From positions 79,329 through 143,328 of the forward strand of contig RJMB01000014.1 in NCBI GenBank assembly GCA_003725585.1: a stretch of DNA of 64,000 nt. The letters are read 5' to 3'. Of this stretch, positions 29,695-39,956 are shown one piece after another. The position numbers were made by a program, and so were the translations under genes. Source of the DNA: Halostreptopolyspora alba. GTDB taxonomy: Bacteria; Actinomycetota; Actinomycetes; Streptosporangiales; Streptosporangiaceae. The notes beneath the pieces were generated by a model that saw nothing but the letters and a program-made list of their open reading frames with translations, made no database searches and was not told where the DNA came from. Every line of letters starts with the position of its first letter. Positions within the stretch are counted from its first letter, which is position 1.

Positions 29695-31181
29695 CCGGCG
29701 TCCTGCTCCCGTTGACCGTCGCGGTCCCGCTGCTGGCCGCGGCGATGCTCGCCACGGTCGGGACTGCCCGGTTCCCGCGCCGCGCCGTGCTCGTCGTGGT
29801 GCTGGCCGGCCTCCTGGCCAGCAACGCGAGCCTGGTCGGCGCGGTGCGCGGGGGCCGGGTCATCGAACACGACGTCGGTTCCTGGCCCGGCGGAATCGCG
29901 ATCACGTTCGCGGTTGACCTGTTCAGCGCCCTCATGCTGGTCCTGACGGCACTGGTGACCCTGAGCTGTGTCGCTGTCGCGGTGGCCACCGAGGTAGGGC
30001 GGAACCGCTACTTCCCCTCGCTGGTCCTCGTCCTGTACGCGGGGGTCTGCGGTGCGCTGCTCACGGCCGACCTGTTCAACCTGTTCGTGTTCGTCGAGGT
30101 GATGCTGGCGCCGTCGTACGTGCTGATCAGCGTGTTCGGTGGGCGGTCGCGAATCGCCGCTGGGCGGCTGTACGTCGTGGTGAACCTGCTCGCCTCGACC
30201 GTGCTGCTCGCCGGGATCGCCGCGGTCTACGGGCTGGTGGGGACCGTGAACCTCGGTGACCTCGCCGGGGCGGCCAGGAGTCCGGCCGTGGCGCTGGCCG
30301 CGGGGATCGTGCTGGTCGCCTTCCTGGTCAAGGCGGCGGCCTTCCCCGTGTACGGCTGGCTGCCCAACACCTACTCCGCCACCTCCCCGGTCGTGGCGGC
30401 GCTGTTCTCCGGGCTGCACACCAAGGTCGGGGTCTACGCCATCTACCGGATCTACGCGTTGCTCTACGACGGGGAACCGCGTTACCTCGCCCTGCTGGTC
30501 ACCATCGCCACCATCACCATGGCCGTGGGGGTGCTCGGCGCGGTCGGCGAACACACGGCGGGCACGATCCTGACGTTCAACATGGTCAGCGGAATCGGCT
30601 ACGTCCTGCTGGGGGTGGCGTTGTTCGGGCCCGTGGGGACCAGCGCGGGGATGTTCTACCTGGCGCACCACATGGTGGTGATGGCCTCCCTGCTGCTGGC
30701 GACCGGAGCCGTGTTGGCCACCTACGGCAGCCAACACCTCGACCAGCTCGGCGGGGTGGCCCGCCGCGAGCCGCTGCTGGGCGTGACGTTCATCGGCGCG
30801 GCGTTCTCACTGGCCGGGGTTCCGCCGTTCTCCGGGTTCGTGGCGAAGTTCGCCGTCATCCGGGCCGCGGTCATCGAGGGACAGTACATCGCCGCCGTGA
30901 CGGCGCTCGTGGTGGGGTTCGTGGCGCTCGCGTCGGTGCTCAAGATCTGGCGCAACGTGTTCTGGGGCCGTATGGCCAGGGAGGAGGGAGAGCGGAAGCG
31001 GTCGATGCCGCTCGCGGAGATGCCGCGGGTGCGAAGGGCACTGGTCCTTCCCCCACTGCTGCTGACGCTGCTCTCGCTGGCGATGGGGGTCGGTGGTGAG
31101 CCACTGCTGGCCATGACCGAGCGGGCCGCGACGGGGCTGGTCGACACACAGCGGTACGTGGCGGAGGTGGCCGGTCGATGA
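29691..31181 (+). CDS. mrpD: Na+/H+ antiporter subunit D (second copy)
   Basis: 496 aa NuoN-like subunit with KAAAFPVYGWLPNTYSATSPVVAALFSGLHTKVG spread over two helices and PPFSGFVAKFAVIRA. It lacks the hydrophilic stretch found in the first copy. GTG 29691 overlaps mrpC by four bases. Confidence 0.95.
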   Translation: MTGVLLPLTVAVPLLAAAMLATVGTARFPRRAVLVVVLAGLLASNASLVGAVRGGRVIEHDVGSWPGGIAITFAVDLFSALMLVLTALVTLSCVAVAVATEVGRNRYFPSLVLVLYAGVCGALLTADLFNLFVFVEVMLAPSYVLISVFGGRSRIAAGRLYVVVNLLASTVLLAGIAAVYGLVGTVNLGDLAGAARSPAVALAAGIVLVAFLVKAAAFPVYGWLPNTYSATSPVVAALFSGLHTKVGVYAIYRIYALLYDGEPRYLALLVTIATITMAVGVLGAVGEHTAGTILTFNMVSGIGYVLLGVALFGPVGTSAGMFYLAHHMVVMASLLLATGAVLATYGSQHLDQLGGVARREPLLGVTFIGAAFSLAGVPPFSGFVAKFAVIRAAVIEGQYIAAVTALVVGFVALASVLKIWRNVFWGRMAREEGERKRSMPLAEMPRVRRALVLPPLLLTLLSLAMGVGGEPLLAMTERAATGLVDTQRYVAEVAGR

Positions 31182-31612
31182 GGGGTGTACTGCCGACACT
31201 GGTGGGCTCGGTGCGCTGGCTCGGCCGGCTCGCCGGGTTCGTGGTCTTCTTCGGGTGGGAGTTGGTGGTCGCCAACGCGACGGTGGCCTGGGAGGTCATC
31301 ACGCCGGGAAGCGCGCTGAAACCGGGAATAACGGAGGTGCCGCTGCGCTGTCGCACCGACCTGGAGATCGCCACGATGGCGAACCTGATCACCCTCACGC
31401 CGGGCACCCTGACGGTGGCCATCACGCGGGACCCGCCGACGCTCTACGTACACGCCACCCACGCCGGCGACCCGGACTCGTTCCGGGAGTCGCTGGACGA
31501 GCTGGAGTGCCGGATCCTCGACGTGCTCCGTTTCGAGGGCAGGCCCGACATCGCGCCGGCGTGGCGGTCCGGCCGGGCGTTCCCCTCCCGGGAGGAAGGG
31601 GGAACGCCATGA
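31178..31612 (+). CDS. mrpE: Na+/H+ antiporter subunit E (second copy)
   Basis: 144 aa MnhE protein. The diagnostic block is CRTDLEIATMANLITLTPGTL, followed by PTLYVHATHAGD. ATG 31178 overlaps the mrpD stop by four bases. Confidence 0.93.
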   Translation: MRGVLPTLVGSVRWLGRLAGFVVFFGWELVVANATVAWEVITPGSALKPGITEVPLRCRTDLEIATMANLITLTPGTLTVAITRDPPTLYVHATHAGDPDSFRESLDELECRILDVLRFEGRPDIAPAWRSGRAFPSREEGGTP

Positions 31613-31869
31613 TGCTGGTGGATCTCGCCCTGGCCGCGCTCGGCGCGGTGTTCGTCATGGGCGTCGTCCGGCTGGTCCGGGGGCCGACCACGGCCGACCG
31701 CGCCATCGCGGCAGACCTGTGCTTCTTCGCGTTCGTCGGTGCCGCGGCGTTGGTCGGCCTGCGTGTCGGCAGCGTCTGGGTGTTCGACGTCGTGCTCGCG
31801 GGTACGCTCACGGCCTTCATCGCCACGGTCTGGCTGGCGCGGCTCGTGGGCGGGGGAGAGGGACTCTGA
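31609..31869 (+). CDS. mrpF: Na+/H+ antiporter subunit F (second copy)
   Basis: 86 aa, three helices, with RLVRGPTTADRAIAADLCFF and FDVVLAGTLTAFIATVWLARL. ATG 31609, behind GGAGGAAGGGGG, overlaps the mrpE stop (ATGA). A second ATG follows at once (31612). Confidence 0.93.
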   Translation: MMLVDLALAALGAVFVMGVVRLVRGPTTADRAIAADLCFFAFVGAAALVGLRVGSVWVFDVVLAGTLTAFIATVWLARLVGGGEGL

Positions 31870-31870
31870 C

Positions 31871-32239
31871 ATGTGGGAGATCGTGGGCGGCGTGGTGATC
31901 GCGGTCGGTGTGACGCTCACCCTGATCGCCGGAATCGGGGTGCTTCGGCTGCCCGACGCCTACAACCGGATGAACGCGGTGTCCAAGGCCGCCAGCCTGG
32001 GTGTCGCCTGCACGCTGGCGGGGACCGTGCTGCTGATGCCGGACGTGGCGGCGGTCATCAAGACCGCGGTGGCCATAGCGCTGCAGTTCATCACCGCGGC
32101 TGTGGGAAGCTTCGCGATCGCCCGGGCCGCGTACCGGACAGGGGTGCCGCTGGCTCGGGTGACCCGGTTCGACCAGCTGGCGGAGCGTGCGCGCGGTGAC
32201 GGTGGCGACGGCGACGCCTCCGAGACCTCGGCCGAGTGA
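31871..32239 (+). CDS. mrpG: Na+/H+ antiporter subunit G (second copy)
   Basis: 122 aa MnhG subunit. The signature is GIGVLRLPDAYNRMNAVSKAASLGV. ATG 31871 lies one base after the mrpF stop. It ends the second operon and converges on the phosphatase gene, whose stop is at 32387. Confidence 0.93.
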   Translation: MWEIVGGVVIAVGVTLTLIAGIGVLRLPDAYNRMNAVSKAASLGVACTLAGTVLLMPDVAAVIKTAVAIALQFITAAVGSFAIARAAYRTGVPLARVTRFDQLAERARGDGGDGDASETSAE

Positions 32240-32386
32240 ACGCGTCGGCGTGCGCTCCACGGCACGCTGGCCGCTGGCGTTGCCCCACTCGTCGACCGGC
32301 CCGTGCGGAACTGACGGCACGTGGCCGGCTTCGACGTCCAATACTTCGCGACGGTCGAGCCCCGGCCGCTCGCCCGCGGAAGGGGA

Positions 32387-34582
32387 TCACAACAGCCGCA
32401 ACACCAGCATCGCCGTGTCGTCGGTGTGTCCGCCCGGGGCGAACTCCTCCAGGTCCTTGTCGATACGGCTGATGACGGCCTGCGCGGTCAGCCCGGAGCA
32501 CCCGGAGAAGATGCGCTGCAGCCCCTCGTCGCCGAGCATCTCGTCGCCGTTGCGGCGCTCGGTCACCCCGTCGGTGACCGCGAGGAGCACGTCGCCGGGT
32601 GTGGCCTCGACGGTCTCGGTGTAGAACCCGACGTCCTCGAACGCGCCCAGCAGCGGCTGGGAGGTGCCCACGGTCGTCACATCGCCCTTCTGGTTCAGCC
32701 GGAGCGGCAGCGGGTGTCCCGCCGACACCAGCCGGATGCGCATCCCCTCGCCGGGCCCGCCCAACGGGACCATCTCTCCGTACAGCATGGTCAGAAACCG
32801 CGTCGAGGTGTTCTCCTCCAGGATCGCCAGGTTCAACCGGTCCATGATGTGCGCCGGGGAGAACCCCTCGCGGGCCAGTGCCCGCAGCGTGTGCCGGGCC
32901 AGACCGGTGACGGCGGCCGCGGCGGGGCCGGTCCCGCAGACGTCGCCGATCGCGAAGCACCAGCGGCCGTCGGTGGCGAACACGTCGTAGAAGTCGCCGC
33001 CGACCACGGTGCGTTCGTCGGCCGGGCGGTAGAACACCGCGTGGTCCACCCCCGGGATGCTCGGCTCCTTCTCCTTGGCCGGGAGCAGGCTGCGCTGCAG
33101 CGCCTCGCTCATCGACGTCTGGTCCGCGTACAGCCGCGCGTTCTCCAACGCCGAGGAGACCCGGTGGGCGAGGTCGTCGGCGACGTCCACGTCCTCGCGG
33201 GTGAACTCCTCCTCGGGGTCCTTGCCCAGGGTGAGCCTGCCGAGGGTCTGGCCGTGCGCGACGAGCGGGATGCTGATGGCCGGCCCTTCCGCCAGCTCCA
33301 GCGGCAGCTCGTCGTGGAGCCCCGCGGTGATGAGCTGTCCACGGGACCACAGCGGGCGCGGCTCGCGCTGCTCGGGTGGCGGCAGCGCGGTCAACAGGTT
33401 CCGCAGGAGGTCGTTGTAGTTCTCGTTGCGGTGCACCGTGTGGGTCAGCCGCCAGATCCCCAGGTCCGTGGTGGTGTGCACGGCGCACCAGCTACCCAGA
33501 CGCGAGGTCGCGAGCTGGGCGGCCAACGCGGCGGTCATCTGCTCGTCCAACGTTCCGGTGAGCAGGTCGCTGGCCTCGGCGAGAAAGCTCAGCGACGCGC
33601 GGCGCGCCAGCTCCACCTCGGCCAGCCGGGCGCGCTCCAAGGGCAGGGCGATGCGGTCGGCCCCCTCCTGGAGCCGTCGCGCCGCGGTGTTGCCGAAGTG
33701 TCGGATGCGGCGTGAGGCGACCCCGATCAGGCCGGTGATCCGACCCTCCACGATGAGCGGCGCGGTCACCAGCGAGCGCATTCCGGCCTTGGCGAGCTTG
33801 CCGCGGTGCGCCCGCGCGATCATCAGGTCGTCGTTGATCACCGGGCCCGGTTCGGGAGCCGCGGACGGAAACGTCTCCTCGGTCCGGCTGCGGAAGGGGC
33901 GCCACGGGCCGCTCGACAACCCCGTGGCGGCGCGCACCTCCCATTCGGTCTCGTCGGTGGTGGCCAGGGCGATGTAGGCGGCATCGCCGCCCAGAGCGGA
34001 ACGCGCGAACTCGACGGTGCGGTCGAGCAGGTCGGGAAGCGTGAGGCGGGCGCTGAGGGCGGCGTCCAGCGCCGCCCACGGGTTGGGGCGGGTCGGGCGG
34101 CGGCGGTGCGGACGAACGGGGTCAGGCGGGGACATCGTGGGACGTTCGGTGTCGTCGCCCTCGGACTTCTCGTCCTCGATGCGGAACCAGACGGCCTTGT
34201 CGGCCTTGCTGTAGCTGACACCCCAGCTGGACGCGATGGCCGCCGCCAACGCCAGGCCCAGGCCACCGTCGCGGCCGTCGTCGCCGGAACCGGAGGTGTC
34301 CACCGAGAGCTGACCCACCCGCGGTACCGCGCGGTCCGGGGCCCGGTCCGTGACGACCACCTCAACCGCCTCGGACAGCCGCCGTACGCTGAGCTCGAGC
34401 GTGCTCTCGGCGTGCGTCACCGCGTTCGTCACCAGCTCGCTGACCAGCAGGATAATGTCGTCCGAGGAGTACTCGATTCCCCAGTCCCGCAGCTGCTCCC
34501 GGACGAACTCGCGCGCCTCGCCCGCTGACTCGGGAGCGGGCGAGAACTCCCGGTGGGAGACCTTCATCGTGTCATCTGGCAT
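32387..34582 (-). CDS. SpoIIE-family protein phosphatase with N-terminal anti-sigma-type ATPase domain
   Basis: 731 aa, soluble, four parts. An RsbW-like HATPase domain (about 10-135) has SELVTNAVTHAES and GLGLALAAAIASSWGV. Two GAF domains (about 180-330 and 345-485) follow, then a PP2C/SpoIIE domain (about 500-731) with GGDFYDVFATDGRWCFAIGDVCGTG, TDGVTERRNGDEMLGDEGL and a final DDTAMLVLRLL. Proteins of this build dephosphorylate STAS anti-sigma antagonists in partner switching, and a STAS protein is encoded at 42204. I chose ATG 34582, behind AAGGAAA. ATG 34567 is an alternative. It is divergent from the poly-HAMP kinase. Confidence 0.9.
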   Translation of the reverse strand: MPDDTMKVSHREFSPAPESAGEAREFVREQLRDWGIEYSSDDIILLVSELVTNAVTHAESTLELSVRRLSEAVEVVVTDRAPDRAVPRVGQLSVDTSGSGDDGRDGGLGLALAAAIASSWGVSYSKADKAVWFRIEDEKSEGDDTERPTMSPPDPVRPHRRRPTRPNPWAALDAALSARLTLPDLLDRTVEFARSALGGDAAYIALATTDETEWEVRAATGLSSGPWRPFRSRTEETFPSAAPEPGPVINDDLMIARAHRGKLAKAGMRSLVTAPLIVEGRITGLIGVASRRIRHFGNTAARRLQEGADRIALPLERARLAEVELARRASLSFLAEASDLLTGTLDEQMTAALAAQLATSRLGSWCAVHTTTDLGIWRLTHTVHRNENYNDLLRNLLTALPPPEQREPRPLWSRGQLITAGLHDELPLELAEGPAISIPLVAHGQTLGRLTLGKDPEEEFTREDVDVADDLAHRVSSALENARLYADQTSMSEALQRSLLPAKEKEPSIPGVDHAVFYRPADERTVVGGDFYDVFATDGRWCFAIGDVCGTGPAAAAVTGLARHTLRALAREGFSPAHIMDRLNLAILEENTSTRFLTMLYGEMVPLGGPGEGMRIRLVSAGHPLPLRLNQKGDVTTVGTSQPLLGAFEDVGFYTETVEATPGDVLLAVTDGVTERRNGDEMLGDEGLQRIFSGCSGLTAQAVISRIDKDLEEFAPGGHTDDTAMLVLRLL

Positions 34583-34952
34583 TGCGGCCGTACGATTTCC
34601 TTCGGGTCGAATAGGGCGGATGGGCACAGTGTCGTTACTACGATTGGCCCATACCCCTTGTTAGGTAGTCGTGTGCTGGCCCGGCGCGGTGGAGTAACGG
34701 TCGCGTCCCATATGCACAGCGGGGACAACGCAGTCATGATGTCAGAACGTCCGTGTAGTTGAGCAGCCAGGCCGAGCGATCCAAACGCACCGCGGGCCAT
34801 TCGGTGCGGCCACCGAGCGACACAGTACGGTGCGGATGGGCGCGGCGGAGACTTTGCCGAGGTGAGATACCCCGCACCCCAATGGAGCGGTATATCCCCC
34901 TGATCCCGGTGGTACGGGGTTACCGGCAGTTGAGACGCGGAGGAGGGGACCC
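34583..34952. other. 370-bp divergent promoter region between phosphatase and poly-HAMP kinase
   Basis: No gene is visible. It must contain promoters in both directions. I see no confident consensus box. The right end holds a strong GGAGGAGGGG ribosome site for the kinase. Confidence 0.55.
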
Positions 34953-37900
34953 ATGCCCGAAGCGACCCGAGAACCGGCATCAGAAACCCAGATGGACGAG
35001 CTTCTCAACGCCCTGTACAGCATGCGCGACGGTGATTTCAGCGTACGGCTGAGCGCGCCGGAGGACGGGGCGAACGAGGAGATCGCCACCGTGTTCAACG
35101 AGGTCCTGGACCACTGCGAGCAGCTCAGCAACGAGCTGCAGCGCGTGGGTGGTGTCGTGAGCAGCCAGGGCAGGCTCAACGAACGGATCTCGATCAGTCC
35201 CGCCCGCGGCGCGTGGAGCACGAGCGTGCGCGCGTTGAACCAACTGCTCGACGAGGTCAGCGATCCGGTGACCGAGGTGGCCCAGATCCTGGACTCCGTC
35301 GCCGGAGGTGACCTGTCGCAGCGGGTCGACCTGAGCAGCCGGCACGGCGAGCTCCAGGGCGACCTGTTGCGACTGGCCACCTCGGTGAACCAGATGGCCG
35401 ACCAGATGCACGGGTTCACCAACGAGGTCACGCGGGTGGCCCGGGAGGTGGGTACCGAGGGCAAGCTGGGCGGCAGCGCCCGGGTCGAGGGGGTCTCCGG
35501 TGCCTGGCGCGACGTCACCGAGTCGGTGAACCAGATGGCGTCCCGGCTCACCGCGCAGGTGCGCGACATCTCTGAGGTGACACTGGGAGTGTCCCGCGGT
35601 GACCTGAGCCGCAAGGTGACGGTGGACGTGCAGGGGGAGATGCTGCAGCTGAAGGACACCGTGAACACCATGGTGGACCAGCTCTCGACTTTCGCGGACG
35701 AGGTCACGCGGGTGGCCCGGGAGGTGGGTACCGAGGGCAAGCTGGGCGGTCGCGCCAATGTCAAGGGTGTGTCGGGGATCTGGAAGGACCTGACCGACAA
35801 CGTCAACTCCATGGCGGACAACCTCACGAACCAGGTGCGCGACATCTCCCAGGTGACCACGGCGGTCGCGCGCGGCGATCTGGGTCGCAAGGTGACGGTG
35901 GACGTGCAGGGGGAGATGCTGCAGCTGAAGGACACCGTGAACACCATGGTGGACCAGCTCGACTCGTTCGCCGACGAGGTCACGCGGGTGGCCCGGGAGG
36001 TCGGATCCGAGGGCAAGCTGGGCGGTCGCGCCAATGTCAAGGGTGTGTCGGGGATCTGGAAGGACCTGACCGACAACGTCAACTCCATGGCCAACAGTCT
36101 GACGTACCAGGTCCGCAACATATCCCAGGTCACCACGGCCGTCGCCAAGGGCGACCTGACCAAGAAGATCACGGTGGACGCGCAGGGGGAGATGCTGCAG
36201 CTGAAGGACACCGTCAACACGATGGTGGACCAGCTGGAGTCGTTCGCCGACGAGGTCACCCGCATGGCGCGCGAGGTCGGCACCGAGGGGAAACTCGGTG
36301 GCCAGGCCCACGTCCGCGACGTGTCCGGAGTGTGGAAGGACCTCACGGACAACGTCAACTCCATGGCCAACAATCTGACGCACCAGGTGCGGCAGATCTC
36401 CATCGTCACCCGCGCCGTCGCGCAGGGCGACCTCACCAAGAAGGTGACGGTCAACGCCAAGGGCGAGATCCTGGAGCTGAAGGACACCATCAACGTGATG
36501 GTGGACCAGTTGTCCGCCTTCGCCGACGAGGTCACGCGGGTGGCCCGGGAGGTGGGTACCGAGGGCAAGCTGGGCGGCAGCGCCAATGTCAAGGGCGTGT
36601 CGGGAACCTGGAAGGACCTCACCGAGAACGTCAACTCGATGTCGCACAACCTGACCACCCAGGTGCGCAACATCGCCCAGGTGACATCGGCGGTGGCCAA
36701 CGGTGACCTGACCAAGAAGATCACCGTTGACGTCCAGGGCGAGATCCTGGAACTCAAGGACACCGTCAACACCATGGTCGACCAGCTCTCGGCGTTCGCC
36801 AACCAGGTGACCCGGGTCGCCCACGAGGTCGGCTCCGAGGGGCAGCTCGGCGGCCAGGCCAAGGTCGACGGGGTGTCCGGTACCTGGAAGCAGCTCACCG
36901 ACAGCGTGAACGAGCTGGCCGGCAACCTCACCACCCAGGTGCGCGCCATCGCCGAGGTGGCCAGCGCGGTCACCCGGGGCGACCTGACGCAGAACATCCA
37001 GGTCGACGCCCGCGGGGAGATGCAGCAGCTCAAGGACAACATCAACCTGATGGTCAGCAACCTCCGCGAGACCACGGCGGCCCAGCGCGACGAGGACTGG
37101 CTGAAGAGCAACCTCACCCGCATCTCCGGTCTCATCCAGGGGCACCGCGACCTCAACGAGCTGGCCCGGTTGATCATGACCGAGGTGGCGCCGCTGGTCG
37201 ATGCGCAGCACGGCGCCTGCTTCCTGCCCGAGGAGAAGGGTGAGGAGGAGACGTTCCGTCTCTACGCCGGCTACGGCTTCCAGCCCAGTGAGCCACGGCG
37301 CCGGGTGCGCTCCGGTACCGGGCTCGCCGGCGAGGTCATCGCCCAGAAGAAGGAGATGATCATCAACAATGTGCCCTCCGACTACGTGCGGATCGAGTCG
37401 GGGTTGGGCGAGGCGCCTCCGCTGACATTGGTGATACTGCCGATCATCTCGGAGGACCGCGCGCTGGGGGTCATCGAGCTGGCCTCCTACACCGAGTTCC
37501 GCGAGGTGCACCTGAGCTTCCTGCGTCAGCTCGTCGCCCAAATCGGCACCACCATCAACACGATCCTGGCCAACACCCGCACCGAGTACCTGCTGGTGCA
37601 GTCCCAGCAGCTCACCACCGCGCTGCAGGAGCGCTCCAACGAGCTACAGCGCCAGCAGGAGGAGCTGCGGCGCAAGAACGCCGAGCTGCACAGCAAGGCG
37701 GGGCAGCTGGCCAGCCAGAACCGGGCGATCGAGCTACAGAACCGCCAGATCGAACGGGCGCGGCGCTCGCTGGAGGACCGGGCGCACCAGCTACAGGTGT
37801 CCTCGAAGTACAAGTCGGAGTTCCTGGCGAACATGTCGCACGAGCTCCGGACTCCGCTCAACAGCCTGTTGATCCTCGCCAGGCTGCTGGCCGACAACTC

Positions 37901-39224
37901 CGAGCAGAACCTGACGTCCAAGCAGGTGGAGTTCGCCCAGACGATCCACAAGGCGGGAAGCGACCTGTTGCAGCTCATCGACGAGATCCTGGACCTGTCC
38001 AAGGTCGAGGCCGGCCACGCGGAGGTGCAGGCCACCGACGTGTCCATCGGGCGGCTCGTGGACTACGTCGAGGCGTCCTTCAGGCCGATGACCAGCGAGC
38101 GCGGCCTGGCGTTCGCCGTCGAGGTGTCACCGGACATCCCGAACTACCTGCAGACCGACGAGCAGCGGCTGCAGCAGATCCTGCGCAACCTGCTGTCGAA
38201 CGCGGTGAAGTTCACCAACTCCGGTGAGGTGCGGATGCTCATCGAGCCCGCGTGGGCGCTCGACGACGCCGACCTCGACTCGTTCGGGGAGAACGAGGAG
38301 GTCATCGCGTTCTCGGTCACCGACACCGGTATCGGGATCCCCGATGACAAGCTCCAGGTCATCTTCGAGGCGTTCCACCAGGGCGACGGCGGCGCGAGCC
38401 GGCGCTTCGGCGGTACCGGGCTGGGGCTGTCCATCAGCCGGAACTTCGCCCAGCTCCTCGGCGGCGAGATCCGGGTGCAGAGCGTCCTCGGCGAGGGCAG
38501 TACCTTCACCCTGTTGTTGCCGGTGCGGCTGCCCGAGGGGACCACCGAGAACCTGGACGACCCGCTGGAGACGACCGTTCCGGGGTTGCCTCCCGAGTCC
38601 CAGCAGAACCCGGAGCCACTCACCAACGTCCGGCCGGAGATCCCCGACACCCCCGAGGAGATCCCGCAGCTGGGGCAGGAGCCGGAGGACTCCGAGGCCG
38701 AGCCGGACGAACCCACGCCGGTCCCGGTGCTCAAGGCCGCCGACGAGTCGGTCGACGGGGTTGAGCAGGCCGAACCCGAGACGCGCGACGATCCCGAGCG
38801 TGAGGCCGCGTTGAGCGGGAAGCGGGTGCTGATCGTCGACGACGACATCCGCAACGTCTTCGCGCTGACCAGCGCGTTGGAGGCGCACGGCCTGGAGGTT
38901 CTCTACGCCGATAACGGCCATTCCGGAATCGAGAAGCTGGAGGCGAACGAGGACATCGCCCTGGTACTGATGGACATCATGATGCCGGAGCTGGATGGTG
39001 ACGCGACGACGCGCGCCATCCGGGAGATGCCACAGTTCGCCGACCTTCCGATCATCTCCCTCACCGCCAAGGCGATGCAGGGGGACCGCGAACAGAGCCT
39101 GGAAGCGGGGGCGTCGGACTATGTCACGAAACCGGTGGACCTGGACCACCTCCTGGACGTGATACGCGCGTGGCTGGACCAGGACTCAACCGGCGAAGAC
39201 ACGGACAACCAGCAGGAGCAATAA
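34953..39224 (+). CDS. Soluble poly-HAMP hybrid histidine kinase (group III-like)
   Basis: 1423 aa with no membrane segment. Residues about 20-715 contain eight HAMP-like cores (the G-D-L/F motifs), six of them in near-regular 92-residue units recognisable by VTRVAREVG and EGKLGG. A GAF domain (about 725-890) and a coiled coil (about 890-950) follow, then HisKA with His963 in [14 protein letters not shown], HATPase with [10 protein letters not shown] and [10 protein letters not shown], an acidic Pro-rich linker, and a receiver with Asp1341 in [11 protein letters not shown]. This is the domain plan of fungal Nik1-type osmosensing kinases and their bacterial relatives. The DNA of the repeats is itself strongly repeated. 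A stand-alone receiver gene follows after two bases. Confidence 0.92.
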   Translation: MPEATREPASETQMDELLNALYSMRDGDFSVRLSAPEDGANEEIATVFNEVLDHCEQLSNELQRVGGVVSSQGRLNERISISPARGAWSTSVRALNQLLDEVSDPVTEVAQILDSVAGGDLSQRVDLSSRHGELQGDLLRLATSVNQMADQMHGFTNEVTRVAREVGTEGKLGGSARVEGVSGAWRDVTESVNQMASRLTAQVRDISEVTLGVSRGDLSRKVTVDVQGEMLQLKDTVNTMVDQLSTFADEVTRVAREVGTEGKLGGRANVKGVSGIWKDLTDNVNSMADNLTNQVRDISQVTTAVARGDLGRKVTVDVQGEMLQLKDTVNTMVDQLDSFADEVTRVAREVGSEGKLGGRANVKGVSGIWKDLTDNVNSMANSLTYQVRNISQVTTAVAKGDLTKKITVDAQGEMLQLKDTVNTMVDQLESFADEVTRMAREVGTEGKLGGQAHVRDVSGVWKDLTDNVNSMANNLTHQVRQISIVTRAVAQGDLTKKVTVNAKGEILELKDTINVMVDQLSAFADEVTRVAREVGTEGKLGGSANVKGVSGTWKDLTENVNSMSHNLTTQVRNIAQVTSAVANGDLTKKITVDVQGEILELKDTVNTMVDQLSAFANQVTRVAHEVGSEGQLGGQAKVDGVSGTWKQLTDSVNELAGNLTTQVRAIAEVASAVTRGDLTQNIQVDARGEMQQLKDNINLMVSNLRETTAAQRDEDWLKSNLTRISGLIQGHRDLNELARLIMTEVAPLVDAQHGACFLPEEKGEEETFRLYAGYGFQPSEPRRRVRSGTGLAGEVIAQKKEMIINNVPSDYVRIESGLGEAPPLTLVILPIISEDRALGVIELASYTEFREVHLSFLRQLVAQIGTTINTILANTRTEYLLVQSQQLTTALQERSNELQRQQEELRRKNAELHSKAGQLASQNRAIELQNRQIERARRSLEDRAHQLQVSSKYKSEFLANMSHELRTPLNSLLILARLLADNSEQNLTSKQVEFAQTIHKAGSDLLQLIDEILDLSKVEAGHAEVQATDVSIGRLVDYVEASFRPMTSERGLAFAVEVSPDIPNYLQTDEQRLQQILRNLLSNAVKFTNSGEVRMLIEPAWALDDADLDSFGENEEVIAFSVTDTGIGIPDDKLQVIFEAFHQGDGGASRRFGGTGLGLSISRNFAQLLGGEIRVQSVLGEGSTFTLLLPVRLPEGTTENLDDPLETTVPGLPPESQQNPEPLTNVRPEIPDTPEEIPQLGQEPEDSEAEPDEPTPVPVLKAADESVDGVEQAEPETRDDPEREAALSGKRVLIVDDDIRNVFALTSALEAHGLEVLYADNGHSGIEKLEANEDIALVLMDIMMPELDGDATTRAIREMPQFADLPIISLTAKAMQGDREQSLEAGASDYVTKPVDLDHLLDVIRAWLDQDSTGEDTDNQQEQ
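35425..36970 (+). repeat. 276-bp intragenic repeats encoding the HAMP units
   Basis: Long stretches recur at a 276-bp period within the kinase gene, for example the segments starting near 35425, 35701, 35977 and 36529 (each GAGGTCACGCGGGTGGCCCG and on) and those near 35620 and 35896. Several are almost identical at DNA level, so the repeat number could change by recombination. Confidence 0.85.
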
Positions 39225-39226
39225 CC

Positions 39227-39865
39227 GTGCCCCACAAGGCGAACATCCTCCTCGTGGACGACCGCGACGAGAACCTCACCGCCCTGGAGGCGATCCTCGC
39301 CTCCCTCGACCAGAACCTCGTGCGGGCCAACTCGGGGGAGGCGGCGCTCAAGGCCCTCCTCGAAGGGGACTTCGCGGTGATTCTCCTCGACGTCGTGATG
39401 CCGGGTATGGACGGTTTCGAGACCGCGGCCCACATCAAGCAGCGCGAGAAGACCAAGGACGTCCCGATCATCTTCCTGACGGGTGCCGGGGTCGATCGTC
39501 ACCAGGTGTTCCGGGGGTACGCGTCCCGGGCGATCGACTACCTGACGAAGCCGTTCGACCCCTGGGTGCTGCGGTCGAAGGTCGAGGTCTTCGTGGACCT
39601 TTACCACACCAAGCAGCAGCTGCGGGACCAGTCGCGCATGCTACGGCGCGACCTCGGTTCGACCTCGAACATCCCGACCGGATCGGTGGCCGGGCAGCTC
39701 TCGCAGCGCGCCGCTGAGATCAACGCCAATCTCGCGATGCTCCGTGAGCAGATCGTCACCGACAGCCGGAACAGTGACAGCAAGGCCGTCGAGGCGGTCC
39801 GCGACCTCGACCACACGGTTACCCAGTTGACCACCCTCGTCGAGGCCATCCATGGGCCGGAGTAG
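39227..39865 (+). CDS. Response regulator with C-terminal coiled region
   Basis: 212 aa. The receiver domain (1-125) has Asp55 in LLDVVMPGMDG and the Lys of YLTKPFDPWVL. There is no DNA-binding or enzyme domain. The last 85 residues are helical and charged, with the look of a coiled coil or docking region. GTG 39227 follows the kinase stop by two bases, with AGCAGGAG upstream, so it is co-transcribed and is probably the kinase's diffusible partner, or passes phosphate on. Confidence 0.88.
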   Translation: MPHKANILLVDDRDENLTALEAILASLDQNLVRANSGEAALKALLEGDFAVILLDVVMPGMDGFETAAHIKQREKTKDVPIIFLTGAGVDRHQVFRGYASRAIDYLTKPFDPWVLRSKVEVFVDLYHTKQQLRDQSRMLRRDLGSTSNIPTGSVAGQLSQRAAEINANLAMLREQIVTDSRNSDSKAVEAVRDLDHTVTQLTTLVEAIHGPE

Positions 39866-39956
39866 CCGAGGCGGCGCCCACTGTCGCGGTGGGTGGGGCC
39901 TGAACACCCCCTGTGCCCCACAGGCCCCGAACGGCTCGGTTCCCGGTTGAGCGCCG

